Translations under genes and position numbers: made by a program | Assembly (NCBI GenBank): GCA_019359745.1 | Contig: JAHHGT010000008.1 | Span: forward strand, 1 to 64,000 | Source of the DNA: Aphanothece saxicola GSE-SYN-MK-01-06B | Lineage (GTDB): Bacteria; Cyanobacteriota; Cyanobacteriia; PCC-6307; Cyanobiaceae | Reading direction: 5' to 3' | Length of the DNA stretch: 64,000 nt | In this document: positions 57,201 through 64,000 of the stretch, piece after piece | Position numbering within the stretch: the stretch's first letter is position 1 | How the letters are laid out: each line of letters opens with the position of its first letter | Notes under the pieces: model-generated | Database searches by the model: none | What the model saw: the letters and a program-made list of their open reading frames with translations, nothing else | What the model was told of the DNA's origin: nothing

Positions 57201-58100
57201 ATGGGCCTCACCCTCATCGAGGCGATGAAGCATGAGACGCGGGTCGATCGCCTCGCTGTCACCAAGACCTTCGCGGAAGGTGAGCTTCTACGCCGGCTGC
57301 CGTTCCGCAATCTCTCCGGCGGTGCCCTCAAGTACCCCAAGGAGATCAAGCTGCCCCGCGTCGGCTTCCGCGGTGTCAACGAGGGCTACCGCCGCAGCTA
57401 CGGCGCCATCACCAACGAGACCGAGTTCGTCCATCTCTTCGGGGGGGACCTCGATGTGGACCGCTCGATCGTTGACATGAACGGCGCCGAGGCCAGAGCC
57501 AGCCAGACCGAGCAGAAGGTCCGCTCCATGCGCATGACGCTGGAGGCCGCGATCATCAACGGTGACGCCAGCTTCGATCCACGCGCCTTCAACGGCCTCA
57601 GCAAGCGGCTGGTGCCCGATGGGCCCCGCACCATCGACAACGACGGCGGCACCGTCAAGCTCACCAGGCTCGAATCGCTGGTGGATTCGGTCAACGCCAA
57701 TGGCGGTGAGAAGGTGCTGCTCACCAGCAAGGCAGGACGGCGCCAGATCAGTCACGCCAGCCGTGAGGCCGGCGGTGACCTCTACCAGGTGATCGACGGA
57801 CGCCACTGGTTCGAGGACACCGAGATCCTCTGCGTGGATGAGGACGCCAACGGCCATCCTGTGCTCGGCTTCGGGGAAGCCGGCAGCACCACCAGCTTCT
57901 ACTGCTGCGCCTTCGGCGACGAGATGGTCACCGGTCTGCAGGGCCCCTTCGAGGGTCGCTACGGCATCTCCGTGCGCGACTTCGGCGAGGTCCCCGATGC
58001 CCCGGTCTTCCGCACCCGGGTGGATTGGTACGTCGGCTTCGCGGTCTGCAACGACCGCTCCGTGGGCCGGCTGTTCAACATCGGCCCCGCCGTCAACTGA
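57201..58100 (+). CDS. Major capsid protein
   Basis: A 299-aa protein started at MGLTLIEAMKHETRVDRLAV (the track's GTG is 2 codons upstream). Features fit an HK97-fold coat protein: N-terminal helix, FAEGELLRRLPFRNLSGGALKYPKEIKLP, then RGVNEGYRRSYGAITNETEFVHLFGGDLDVDRSIVDM, a long helix with a GDASFDPRAFNGLSKRL loop, and a C-terminal beta region ending FRTRVDWYVGFAVCNDRSVGRLFNI. It is followed by small virion genes and preceded by its own promoter candidate. Confidence 0.85.
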   Translation: MGLTLIEAMKHETRVDRLAVTKTFAEGELLRRLPFRNLSGGALKYPKEIKLPRVGFRGVNEGYRRSYGAITNETEFVHLFGGDLDVDRSIVDMNGAEARASQTEQKVRSMRMTLEAAIINGDASFDPRAFNGLSKRLVPDGPRTIDNDGGTVKLTRLESLVDSVNANGGEKVLLTSKAGRRQISHASREAGGDLYQVIDGRHWFEDTEILCVDEDANGHPVLGFGEAGSTTSFYCCAFGDEMVTGLQGPFEGRYGISVRDFGEVPDAPVFRTRVDWYVGFAVCNDRSVGRLFNIGPAVN

Positions 58101-58162
58101 GCCCGCAACCCCAGACCCCTTTCCACGCCATTGCTGATCCCCCTTTTGCTGAGGACACGACC

Positions 58163-58588
58163 ATGAGCCGACCCATTGATGCCGCCGCCACCCTGGTGGG
58201 CTGGATCAATCACACCGCCACCGATCCGAACGAGCGCACCATTGCCGGCGGCACCACCGTGAAACTGAGCACGCCGCTCGATGCGGCCGATGTCTTCACC
58301 TTCGTGGCCTCCCATCCGGGCCATGCCGCTGCTGTCACCTTCACCCTGGAGGTGGCCCCCGAGCTGCTCAACGGGACCATGGGCACCTGGGTGCAGGCCG
58401 CCGAGGTGGCGATCCCCGCCGGCGGTGGGCGGGTCGAGGCGCCACTCAACGGCGGCAACCTCGCCGTGGCACCAGCCGATGCTGACGACGTCGGCGCCTA
58501 CAGCGTGGTCTTCGCGCGCTGCCTGATGACCAACCCCAGCGACGTGACCGTCGCTCCTGCCGGCGCCTATGCCGGCCTCACCTTCTGA
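58163..58588 (+). CDS. Virion protein (decoration or head-completion candidate)
   Basis: A 141-aa protein started at MSRPIDAAATLVGWINHTAT (ATG 58163). Beta-rich, with IAGGTTVKLSTPLDAADVFTFVASHPGHAAAVTFTLEVA and Gly/Asn-rich turns. Directly after the capsid gene, the usual slot for a decoration protein. Function inferred from position only. Confidence 0.65.
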   Translation: MSRPIDAAATLVGWINHTATDPNERTIAGGTTVKLSTPLDAADVFTFVASHPGHAAAVTFTLEVAPELLNGTMGTWVQAAEVAIPAGGGRVEAPLNGGNLAVAPADADDVGAYSVVFARCLMTNPSDVTVAPAGAYAGLTF

Positions 58589-58598
58589 GGGCCGACCC

Positions 58599-59150
58599 AT
58601 GGCACCGATCGAGGACGGACTGGCGGCCCCCGCCGGGATGCTGCTGATCTCCAAGGAAGGCGAACAGGACCGGATCATCTACCCGGTCCACGCCGACGGC
58701 TGGCGCCGCCTGGGCTGGACGATTCACCCGCCCCAGCCGGAACTGGAGCTGGAGGACGACGAGCACGAGGAGGACGGGGAACCAGCCGCTCTGGAAGCAG
58801 AGGGCGACGAACTCCTGCCCGCTGGGTTGCTGCTGGAGACCGGCGGCCAGGACCACCAGGAGCGCCAGGACAAAGGGGCCAGCGAGAGGACTGCTGAACC
58901 GTTGGAGCTGGAGCGGCTGACCAAGCCCCAGATTGTCGCCGCCGTGCGTGAGCGCTTCGGGGTGCTGCTCGATGGCAGCCAGACCCGCGCTGAGCTGCTC
59001 GCCGCAGCGGAGGAGCTGCTGGACGCAGAGGTGCACGACGGCCAGATCAAGACCGAGAGCACCGGCCCGGGCAAGGGCATCGGCGAGGCGGAGGGCGAGG
59101 GCAACGGGCAGAGCGAGGGCGAGGAGCTGGTCCCCAGCCTCCTGATCTGA
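58599..59150 (+). CDS. Acidic virion-region protein
   Basis: A 183-aa protein started at MAPIEDGLAAPAGMLLISKEG (ATG 58599). A small N-terminal fold (DRIIYPVHADGWRRLGW) is followed by a long acidic region and a SAP/LEM-like helix pair (LTKPQIVAAVRERFGVLLDGSQTRAELLAAAEELL), then a Gly/Glu tail. The helix pair resembles short DNA-end or adaptor motifs in head genes. Not further recognised. Confidence 0.65.
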   Translation: MAPIEDGLAAPAGMLLISKEGEQDRIIYPVHADGWRRLGWTIHPPQPELELEDDEHEEDGEPAALEAEGDELLPAGLLLETGGQDHQERQDKGASERTAEPLELERLTKPQIVAAVRERFGVLLDGSQTRAELLAAAEELLDAEVHDGQIKTESTGPGKGIGEAEGEGNGQSEGEELVPSLLI

Positions 59151-59172
59151 GACCCGCCATGCGTTCTGCCGC

Positions 59173-59181
59173 TGGCAATGG
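59173..59181 (+). promoter_or_regulatory. Near-match late promoter TGGCAATGG
   Basis: One mismatch from TGGCAATAG, 22 bp before the 59204 start. Weaker support than the four exact copies. Confidence 0.35.
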
Positions 59182-59203
59182 TCAGTAGCCCGGTGCGTGA
59201 GCG

Positions 59204-59983
59204 ATGCCCTACCCGCTGCCCTCCACGCCACCGCAGAACGGCGATCGCCTCCGCCTGCTGCCACCCCTCGGCTGCCCCGGCCGGGGCGAGTGGGTGGTGC
59301 CCCATGAGGTGCCGCGCTGGCTGGCCATCGGCTTCCGCACCGCACCCGTTCCTGCCCTCGATCTGGAGCTCAGCTGGATGCCATCCCCGCGGCGTTGGGA
59401 TGAACCGGCCCTCTCTCGCGCCGTGGCGCTGCTGGTGAACCCTCGGGCGCTGCCGCCGCAGCCGATCGAGATCACCTGGGGGGATGGCAGCAGCGAGACG
59501 GTGCCCTGGACGCCCTACGACCAGCGGATACCGGAACCCCGCCACCTCTACACCGACATCGAGGATCACAGCGTCACCGTGCAGGTGGGACTCCTGGTCG
59601 CCACCCTTGAGGTGGCGCTGCACAGCTGCCCGCTCCCCATCACGTCACCGCGGGCCGGTGACGATCCGCCCCGCGTTGGTGTGGGCCTGGCCCTGGTGCC
59701 TGGTGCCGGCCTGAGCGGCAACGCCTTCGATGGCAGCCGCAACGAGCAGTGGCAGCTGCGCCTCCATCCGCAGGGCGGCCTCGGGCTGCTGCCCAGCCCC
59801 GTCGACGGCCAGCCGGCGCTGGTGGCGATGCACGGCTCCGGCGTGGCCAGCCGCGGCGTTCGCTGGTACTCGGGTGACGGTCCACCCACCTTGCAGTGGC
59901 ACGAGGAGGTGCAGCCGCCGCCGGCGCCGGGGGATCTGTATCTGGATCGGCTCAGCGGCAGCATCTACGAGCTGGAGGTCTGA
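59204..59983 (+). CDS. Phage structural protein, fibre/tail-associated
   Basis: A 259-aa beta-rich protein (PIEITWGDGSSETVPWTPYD; HLYTDIEDHSVTVQVGLLV) with a PKD-like flavour, ending in PPPAPGDLYLDRLSGSIYELEV. That C-terminal module recurs in the fibre gene at 61321, which suggests a shared fibre building block. The stop overlaps the next start (TGATG). Confidence 0.65.
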   Translation: MPYPLPSTPPQNGDRLRLLPPLGCPGRGEWVVPHEVPRWLAIGFRTAPVPALDLELSWMPSPRRWDEPALSRAVALLVNPRALPPQPIEITWGDGSSETVPWTPYDQRIPEPRHLYTDIEDHSVTVQVGLLVATLEVALHSCPLPITSPRAGDDPPRVGVGLALVPGAGLSGNAFDGSRNEQWQLRLHPQGGLGLLPSPVDGQPALVAMHGSGVASRGVRWYSGDGPPTLQWHEEVQPPPAPGDLYLDRLSGSIYELEV

Positions 59984-60183
59984 TGAGCTGGACCCCCACC
60001 GGTGATTCGCTGCGCGGCCCCCCGGGCCCGTCGCCGAGCTGGGGCGCCATCGGCGGCAGCCTCGGCGACCAGATCGACCTGCAGCAGGCCCTGGCCACCA
60101 AGCTCAACGCCTCGCGCCTCACCGTTGGCCCCACGCCGCCACCCGACCCAGCTCCTGGTGACCTCTGGATCGACACCACCTGA
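59983..60183 (+). CDS. Short collagen-like fibre protein
   Basis: A 66-aa protein: MSWTPTGDSLRGPPGPSPSWGAIGGSLGDQIDLQQALATKLN ... PAPGDLWIDTT. The start mirrors that of the 61321 fibre (MTWQNTGSLRGPQG). A trimerising mini-fibre or adaptor is likely. The track lists it inside a longer ORF from 59896; the TGATG overlap fixes the start. Confidence 0.65.
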   Translation: MSWTPTGDSLRGPPGPSPSWGAIGGSLGDQIDLQQALATKLNASRLTVGPTPPPDPAPGDLWIDTT

Positions 60184-60185
60184 CC

Positions 60186-60998
60186 ATGGCCATCACCTCC
60201 CGCGACCAGTTGATCGCCGCCCTGGCGAACTCCCGCCATTCCTTGTTCGACAAGGCCTCGATCAGCAACGCCGTCGTCGGCCGCTTCTATTCCCTCTGGC
60301 GGGCGACGGGGCAGCCAGGCCAGGGCGCCATCCCCACCGCGCCGGCGGCCTGCACCAACGCCCTGTTGGGCTCGTTGAACTACCTGCCCCAGCCGCAGCC
60401 TTCCAGCAACTACATCGGCTGGGTGGATGTGGCCACCAGCCTCGCGACCGGCAGCCTGGAGATTCACGACCGCCTCTGCCACCAGGGCGGACTGGTGGGG
60501 AACCTCAACACCCTCCAGAGCACCAACCTGCCGCTCTCCCTGGCCGGCGTTGCGGCAGAGCGGATCGGCCTTGGGGATTTCAGCCAGCTGCAGTGGTGGC
60601 TGGAGTGGTACGCCGACACCGGCTCCACGGCCGTCACCGCCAACGTGAGCGTGGTCTGCGAGGACGACAGCACCCAGGTGGTGGCGGTGCCGCTGGTCGC
60701 CACCAGCCGCGCCTCGGGGCTCTACCAGATCCTGCCGCCGCAGGGCAGAACCGGCATCAAGGCGGTCAACAGTGTCCAGCTCAGTGCCACCAGCGGCACC
60801 GCCGGCAACTTCGGTGTCACCTGCAGCCGCTACCGCGCCGGGTTCTTCACGGTGGTGGCGAACAAGGCGGAGGTGTTCGACTGGGCCGCCCTTGGCCTGC
60901 CGGATCTCCACAGCGACGCCTGCCTCTGCCTCATCCAGCTCTGCACCGCCACCACCACGGGCATCTCCAAAGGTGTAGCCCGCTTCATCGCCGGTTGA
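60186..60998 (+). CDS. Phage structural protein, unknown
   Basis: A 270-aa protein: MAITSRDQLIAALANSRHSLFDKASISNAVVGRFYSLWRATGQPG, then a beta-rich body (LQWWLEWYADTGSTAVTANVSVVCEDDSTQ) and a C-terminus DLHSDACLCLIQLCTATTTGISKGVARFIAG. Probably a virion or tail protein by position; no family recognised. Confidence 0.7.
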   Translation: MAITSRDQLIAALANSRHSLFDKASISNAVVGRFYSLWRATGQPGQGAIPTAPAACTNALLGSLNYLPQPQPSSNYIGWVDVATSLATGSLEIHDRLCHQGGLVGNLNTLQSTNLPLSLAGVAAERIGLGDFSQLQWWLEWYADTGSTAVTANVSVVCEDDSTQVVAVPLVATSRASGLYQILPPQGRTGIKAVNSVQLSATSGTAGNFGVTCSRYRAGFFTVVANKAEVFDWAALGLPDLHSDACLCLIQLCTATTTGISKGVARFIAG

Positions 60999-61001
60999 GC
61001 C

Positions 61002-61250
61002 ATGGCCCGCCATGAGCGCGACGCCCGCCCTCCCTTCCCGGGTGGCTCCGATCGCTGGGACCGGGGCCCGGCCGGTGACCTCATCACGGCTGACTTCTTC
61101 TCGCCTCAGCCGCCACCGCCAGCCGGGGGCGAGCTGCGCTTCTGGAGCGGCACCGACTGGCGTAGCCGGCCGGTGTTGGTGTGGACCGGCAGCACCTGGA
61201 CGGCGAAACCCGCCCGCCGCTGGAGCGGCACCGCCTGGCTGCTCACCTGA
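61002..61250 (+). CDS. Small Trp-rich virion protein
   Basis: An 82-aa protein with two short repeats, LRFWSGTDWRSRPVLVWTGSTW and RRWSGTAWLL, preceded by a Pro-rich N-terminus. WSGTxW-type repeats are seen in small phage fibre or spike components. 3 bp after the previous stop. Confidence 0.6.
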   Translation: MARHERDARPPFPGGSDRWDRGPAGDLITADFFSPQPPPPAGGELRFWSGTDWRSRPVLVWTGSTWTAKPARRWSGTAWLLT

Positions 61251-61284
61251 GCGGTAAGTGCGGCCTCCGCTGGCCCTGCGGGGC

Positions 61285-61293
61285 TGGCAATAG
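61285..61293 (+). promoter_or_regulatory. Late promoter candidate TGGCAATAG (fibre)
   Basis: Exact nonamer 27 bp before the 61321 fibre gene. Confidence 0.5.
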
Positions 61294-61320
61294 AGGGCAG
61301 GCACGTCCTGCTTTCGCCCC

Positions 61321-62355
61321 ATGACCTGGCAGAACACCGGCTCCCTCCGCGGCCCCCAGGGCGTGCCGGGGCCTCCCGGCCAGGCCGGCGGCCCCGGGCC
61401 AGCAGGCCCGCCAGGCCCCGCCGGGATGGGCATCGACTTCAAGGGCAGCGTTCCAACCTTTGCCGCCCTGCCCACGAACGGCCTGCAGGAAGGCCATGCC
61501 TATGTCGTCGCCGATCAAAACGACCGGCTCTACGTCTGGGACGCGGACACCAGCAGCTGGGTGGATGGGGGCTCGATCCAAGGGCCGCCGGGACCTGCTG
61601 GAGCACCGGGCAGCGCCGGCCCCCGCGGCAGCGGCTGGTTCGTTGGCAGCGGCCCGCCTGGCTCCATCCCCACCGCCCTGGTGGGCGATCTCTATCTCGA
61701 TCTGGTCAGCGGTGAGGTGCACCAGCTGCAGCCGCCCCCGACCGGCTTCCCGGTCGCCAACCTGCCGGCGATCGGCGCCGCCTTCCAGGGCGGCTACTAC
61801 GGCGGGCTGATCTCGCAGGCCGCCAACGGCATCGCCAGCCATGCGCTGATCATTGCCCCCAAGGCCACAGGCGAAAGCTCCAGGGCCTGCAAGAGCGCCA
61901 ACACCGCCACCGCCGGGACGGGCAGCAGCTTCGATGGCTTCGCCAACAGCGAGGCGGCCAAGGACGCCGCCCACCCGGCCAACCAATGGGCCCGGGCGCT
62001 CTCCATCGGCGGCTACGACGACTGGTACATCCCGGCCCTCTACGAGCTGGAGATCCTCTACCGGCGCTTCAAGCCGGACAACAGCGAGGGCAGCACGCCA
62101 GGCTTCGGGGCGAACGCCTACGCCATTCCCGCCACCACCGCCAACTACTCCGGCGTGATTCCAGCCCAGACCGCCGTGGCGCTGTTTACGACCGGCGGCG
62201 CCCAGGCGTTCTTTTCCGGCGGGATTGGCACCTCCACCCAGGACTCGGCCACCACCCACCAGGTGCAGGACTGGTACTACGGCAACTGGGATCCGCTGAG
62301 CAAGACCACGGCTCAGACGGTGCGGGCGATTCGAAAGATCGCCGTGGTGCCCTGA
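61321..62355 (+). CDS. Collagen-like tail fibre with DUF1566/Lcl-like C-terminus
   Basis: A 344-aa protein. Residues 10-36 are Gly-X-Y repeats (GPQGVPGPPGQAGGPGPAGPPG) and a second short run lies near 88-100 (GPPGPAGAPGSAGPRG). Between and after them are a VVADQNDRLYVWDADTSSWVDGG module and GDLYLDLVSGEVHQL. The C-terminal 200 residues, with ALSIGGYDDWYIPALYELEILYRRF, match the lectin-like DUF1566/Lcl fold used for receptor binding. Probable host-recognition fibre. Confidence 0.85.
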   Translation: MTWQNTGSLRGPQGVPGPPGQAGGPGPAGPPGPAGMGIDFKGSVPTFAALPTNGLQEGHAYVVADQNDRLYVWDADTSSWVDGGSIQGPPGPAGAPGSAGPRGSGWFVGSGPPGSIPTALVGDLYLDLVSGEVHQLQPPPTGFPVANLPAIGAAFQGGYYGGLISQAANGIASHALIIAPKATGESSRACKSANTATAGTGSSFDGFANSEAAKDAAHPANQWARALSIGGYDDWYIPALYELEILYRRFKPDNSEGSTPGFGANAYAIPATTANYSGVIPAQTAVALFTTGGAQAFFSGGIGTSTQDSATTHQVQDWYYGNWDPLSKTTAQTVRAIRKIAVVP

Positions 62356-62358
62356 GCC

Positions 62359-62769
62359 ATGCCCTGGGTCGCCAGACAGGAGGGACCGCGCCGGCTCAGC
62401 CAGAGCCTGCTGCTCCCGATCGCCGCCGGCCCCCAGGTGGCACCACTGAGCTTCGATCGGCTGGGCAGTGCCGGGCTGCTGCTGCTCGTCAGCTGCGACA
62501 TCCCGGCCTGGCTCAGCCTCTACGTCTCGGACGCCGCCGCCCTCGCCGACGCCAATCGGCCCCAGAGCGCCGATCCGGATCCGGCGGCTGGCGTGGTGCT
62601 CGATGCCGTCTTTACAGAAGACAGCGCGGTGCTGCGCCTGCCGCCGGGGGTGAGCTGGGCCAACCAGGACGATCCCCCCGCCGCCCTGCTGCATGGCCGG
62701 CTGCGCACCGACCAGGGCCAACCCATCGAGGCGATGCTGTCGATCAGCAGCCTGCTGCTGGCGCTTTGA
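62359..62769 (+). CDS. Tail-region structural protein, unknown
   Basis: A 136-aa protein: MPWVARQEGPRRLSQSLLLPIAAGPQVAPLSF..., beta-rich with VSCDIPAWLSLYVSDAAALADANRP. 3 bp after the fibre gene and overlapping the next start (TGATG). Resembles small baseplate or fibre-attachment proteins by position only. Confidence 0.65.
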   Translation: MPWVARQEGPRRLSQSLLLPIAAGPQVAPLSFDRLGSAGLLLLVSCDIPAWLSLYVSDAAALADANRPQSADPDPAAGVVLDAVFTEDSAVLRLPPGVSWANQDDPPAALLHGRLRTDQGQPIEAMLSISSLLLAL

Positions 62770-63632
62770 TGGCGGCGATCCTCACCGATCTCTCCCGCCG
62801 CGGCGATCAGGGCTTCCCGCTGCCGGATCTCTTCACCGACGTGGAGGCCCTTTTGGCCAGCTGGCTGGTGGCGGCCAACGCCCAGAACCCCACCCAGCTG
62901 CTCGAGGTGCTCACCGGCCCGGCCGCCGATGCCGAGCATCTGGGCTGGACGATCCGCGCCACCCTCGCCGCCACCAGCGGCGGTGCCCCTGTCCAGCTGA
63001 TGAGCCAGTGGGTCGCAACCCTGGCCGGCACCACCGCCACCACAGCGGTGGGCCTGGCCGCCGGCCACAACCCCAACGGCGGCCTCGGCGCCCACGGCCT
63101 GCTCAGCGGCGGCCAGTTCCACGCCCCGGCATCAAGCCTCAATCCCGCGGAGCCTTACCCGGCCCTGGCCTGGGTCGTGCGCAGCCTGGCTCCGGGTCAG
63201 GAATACTTCGGCTTCTGCCTCTCGCTGCACACCTTCTCCACCCGCCAGGCGGTGGTGCTGCTGATCGCCAAGGACGTCACCTCAGGCCTCTGGCACCTGC
63301 ACAACACCACCATGGGCGGCCTCCAGTGCATGGTCGCCTGGAACCTCGCCGCCGCCAGGGAGATCTTCGCGACGGCCCTGTGGAGCGAGTTCTTTAACGG
63401 GCCCCCGTTCGCCTTGCGCCACCCTTCGGCCTGGATGCTGGCAACCCCTTCGATCGTCCATGTCACCCCCCTGCCGCCGCTGCGCCGCTGGGATCCGGTG
63501 GTGTTGCCGGCGGACTTCGGCACCTACAACCGCACCTTCGCCACCGGCGGCTACCTCAAAGCCGCCAACGGCAGCGAGTGGCTGGTCTTTGGCCCCAGCC
63601 GCCTGGCGGTTCGTCTCATCGACGCCCCATGA
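62769..63632 (+). CDS. Phage structural protein, unknown
   Basis: A 287-aa protein started at MAAILTDLSRRGDQGFPLPD (ATG 62769, overlapping the previous stop); the track's ORF extends much further upstream through the fibre genes in the wrong frame. Long N-terminal helix region, beta-rich C-terminal half (REIFATALWSEFFNGPPFALRHPSAWM). A tail or fibre component by position. Confidence 0.7.
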   Translation: MAAILTDLSRRGDQGFPLPDLFTDVEALLASWLVAANAQNPTQLLEVLTGPAADAEHLGWTIRATLAATSGGAPVQLMSQWVATLAGTTATTAVGLAAGHNPNGGLGAHGLLSGGQFHAPASSLNPAEPYPALAWVVRSLAPGQEYFGFCLSLHTFSTRQAVVLLIAKDVTSGLWHLHNTTMGGLQCMVAWNLAAAREIFATALWSEFFNGPPFALRHPSAWMLATPSIVHVTPLPPLRRWDPVVLPADFGTYNRTFATGGYLKAANGSEWLVFGPSRLAVRLIDAP

Positions 63633-64000
63633 CCCTCACGGCCTGTGCCCGCACCTGGGGCCCGGACACCTACAACTGGGCCAGCAGCGCCGCCACCGAT
63701 GTCGGCATGCGGCTGCATGAGGCCTTCTCCGCCTTCGCCGCCGCGGCAAACGCCAACCCGGCCAATACCGATCTGCAGCTCAGCGTGCTGCGCAATCACG
63801 CCAGCGCCACCGGCAGCACCAGCTACGGCTTCGTGTGGCGCCTCGGGCACCCCACCTCCCCCCTGGTGCTGAGCTTCCACAACGTCTCCCTGGCCCAGGG
63901 CTTCAGCTCCAGCACCGCCAGCGCCCTGCTGCGCCTGGGCCTGGCCAGCAACTGGATCGATGACACCAGCAACGGCGGCTACGGCAACTTTTCTTCCACC
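63629..64000 (+). CDS. Phage structural protein, 3' end outside window
   Basis: ATG 63629 overlaps the preceding stop (ATGA). 124 residues are visible: MTLTACARTWGPDTYNWASS, then AFSAFAAAANANPANTDLQLSVLRNHASATGSTSYGFVWRLG..., open to the window end. Composition is Ser/Thr/Asn/Gly-rich like neighbouring tail proteins. Function unknown. Confidence 0.7.
   Translation, partial: MTLTACARTWGPDTYNWASSAATDVGMRLHEAFSAFAAAANANPANTDLQLSVLRNHASATGSTSYGFVWRLGHPTSPLVLSFHNVSLAQGFSSSTASALLRLGLASNWIDDTSNGGYGNFSST

Noticed and set aside
1-64000. tRNA or rRNA genes, phage attachment site at a tRNA, integrase
   Set aside because: None could be recognised on either strand, so element ends are not placed.

Overview
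ORGANISM. The DNA looks cyanobacterial. A cyAbrB-type regulator is encoded at 12.4 kb, a TerB/'Mo-dependent nitrogenase' C-terminal protein at 53 kb, and the cyanobacterial HIP1 octamer GCGATCGC recurs throughout (for example near 22.64, 24.72, 30.32, 31.28, 32.57, 39.29, 40.36, 54.93 and 59.24 kb). Most of the window is visibly GC-rich, which suggests a Synechococcus/Cyanobium-like picocyanobacterium. This is inference from gene content; no rRNA or tRNA is present to confirm it.

LAYOUT. (1) 1-11.1 kb is a three-gene defence operon. It encodes a coiled-coil protein with 99-bp tandem repeats (cut by the window start), a winged-helix-like protein, and a 2133-aa DEAH helicase with a Cys-rich C-terminal DUF1998/MZB-like region, which I read as DruE-like (Druantia family). 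A decayed 3' end of a different defence helicase lies on the opposite strand just after it. (2) 11.6-12.8 kb carries a secreted thermonuclease and cyAbrB. (3) 12.8-21.5 kb is the early region of a tailed phage or prophage: a small minus-strand operon, a PD-(D/E)XK nuclease, an initiator-like winged-helix protein with iteron-like repeats inside its gene, a resolvase-like nuclease, an ERF annealing protein, an SSB-like protein and a DnaQ-like exonuclease. (4) 22.0-64.0 kb is the late region: TerS, TerL, a short sigma factor, portal, LysM protein, scaffold, major capsid and collagen-like fibre genes. No integrase or repressor is visible.

CARGO. The late operon is interrupted three times. Between sigma and portal sits a 1014-aa RelA/SpoT-domain protein (minus strand) framed by CTAGAAC repeats. 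Between the LysM gene and the scaffold sit a ribbon-helix-helix protein and two divergent VapBC pairs with palindromic operators. Between scaffold and capsid sit about 22 kb holding a DUF499 ATPase / DUF3780 / DUF1156 methyltransferase / PLD-SNF2 helicase operon (content like the 'Hma' helicase-methylase-ATPase systems) plus a CoiA-like zinc protein, two reverse-oriented genes separated by integron attC-like hairpins, several minus-strand single-gene units that share one leader hairpin, and a lysis cluster.

MAIN POINTS. (a) An L,D-transpeptidase-like lysin gene ends on an A_AAA_AAG slippery heptamer directly before its stop; a -1 shift would fuse it to a lysozyme-like domain that has no start codon of its own. 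(b) Five minus-strand genes carry the same upstream hairpin. (c) TGGCAATAG precedes four late genes, a near match precedes a fifth, and the phage carries a sigma factor without region 4. (d) Cargo edges show direct repeats, attC-like folds and two copies of a shared 92-bp segment. (e) The helicase relic at 11.15 kb matches the end of the intact helicase at 46.6 kb. All family calls come from reading motifs; no search was run.
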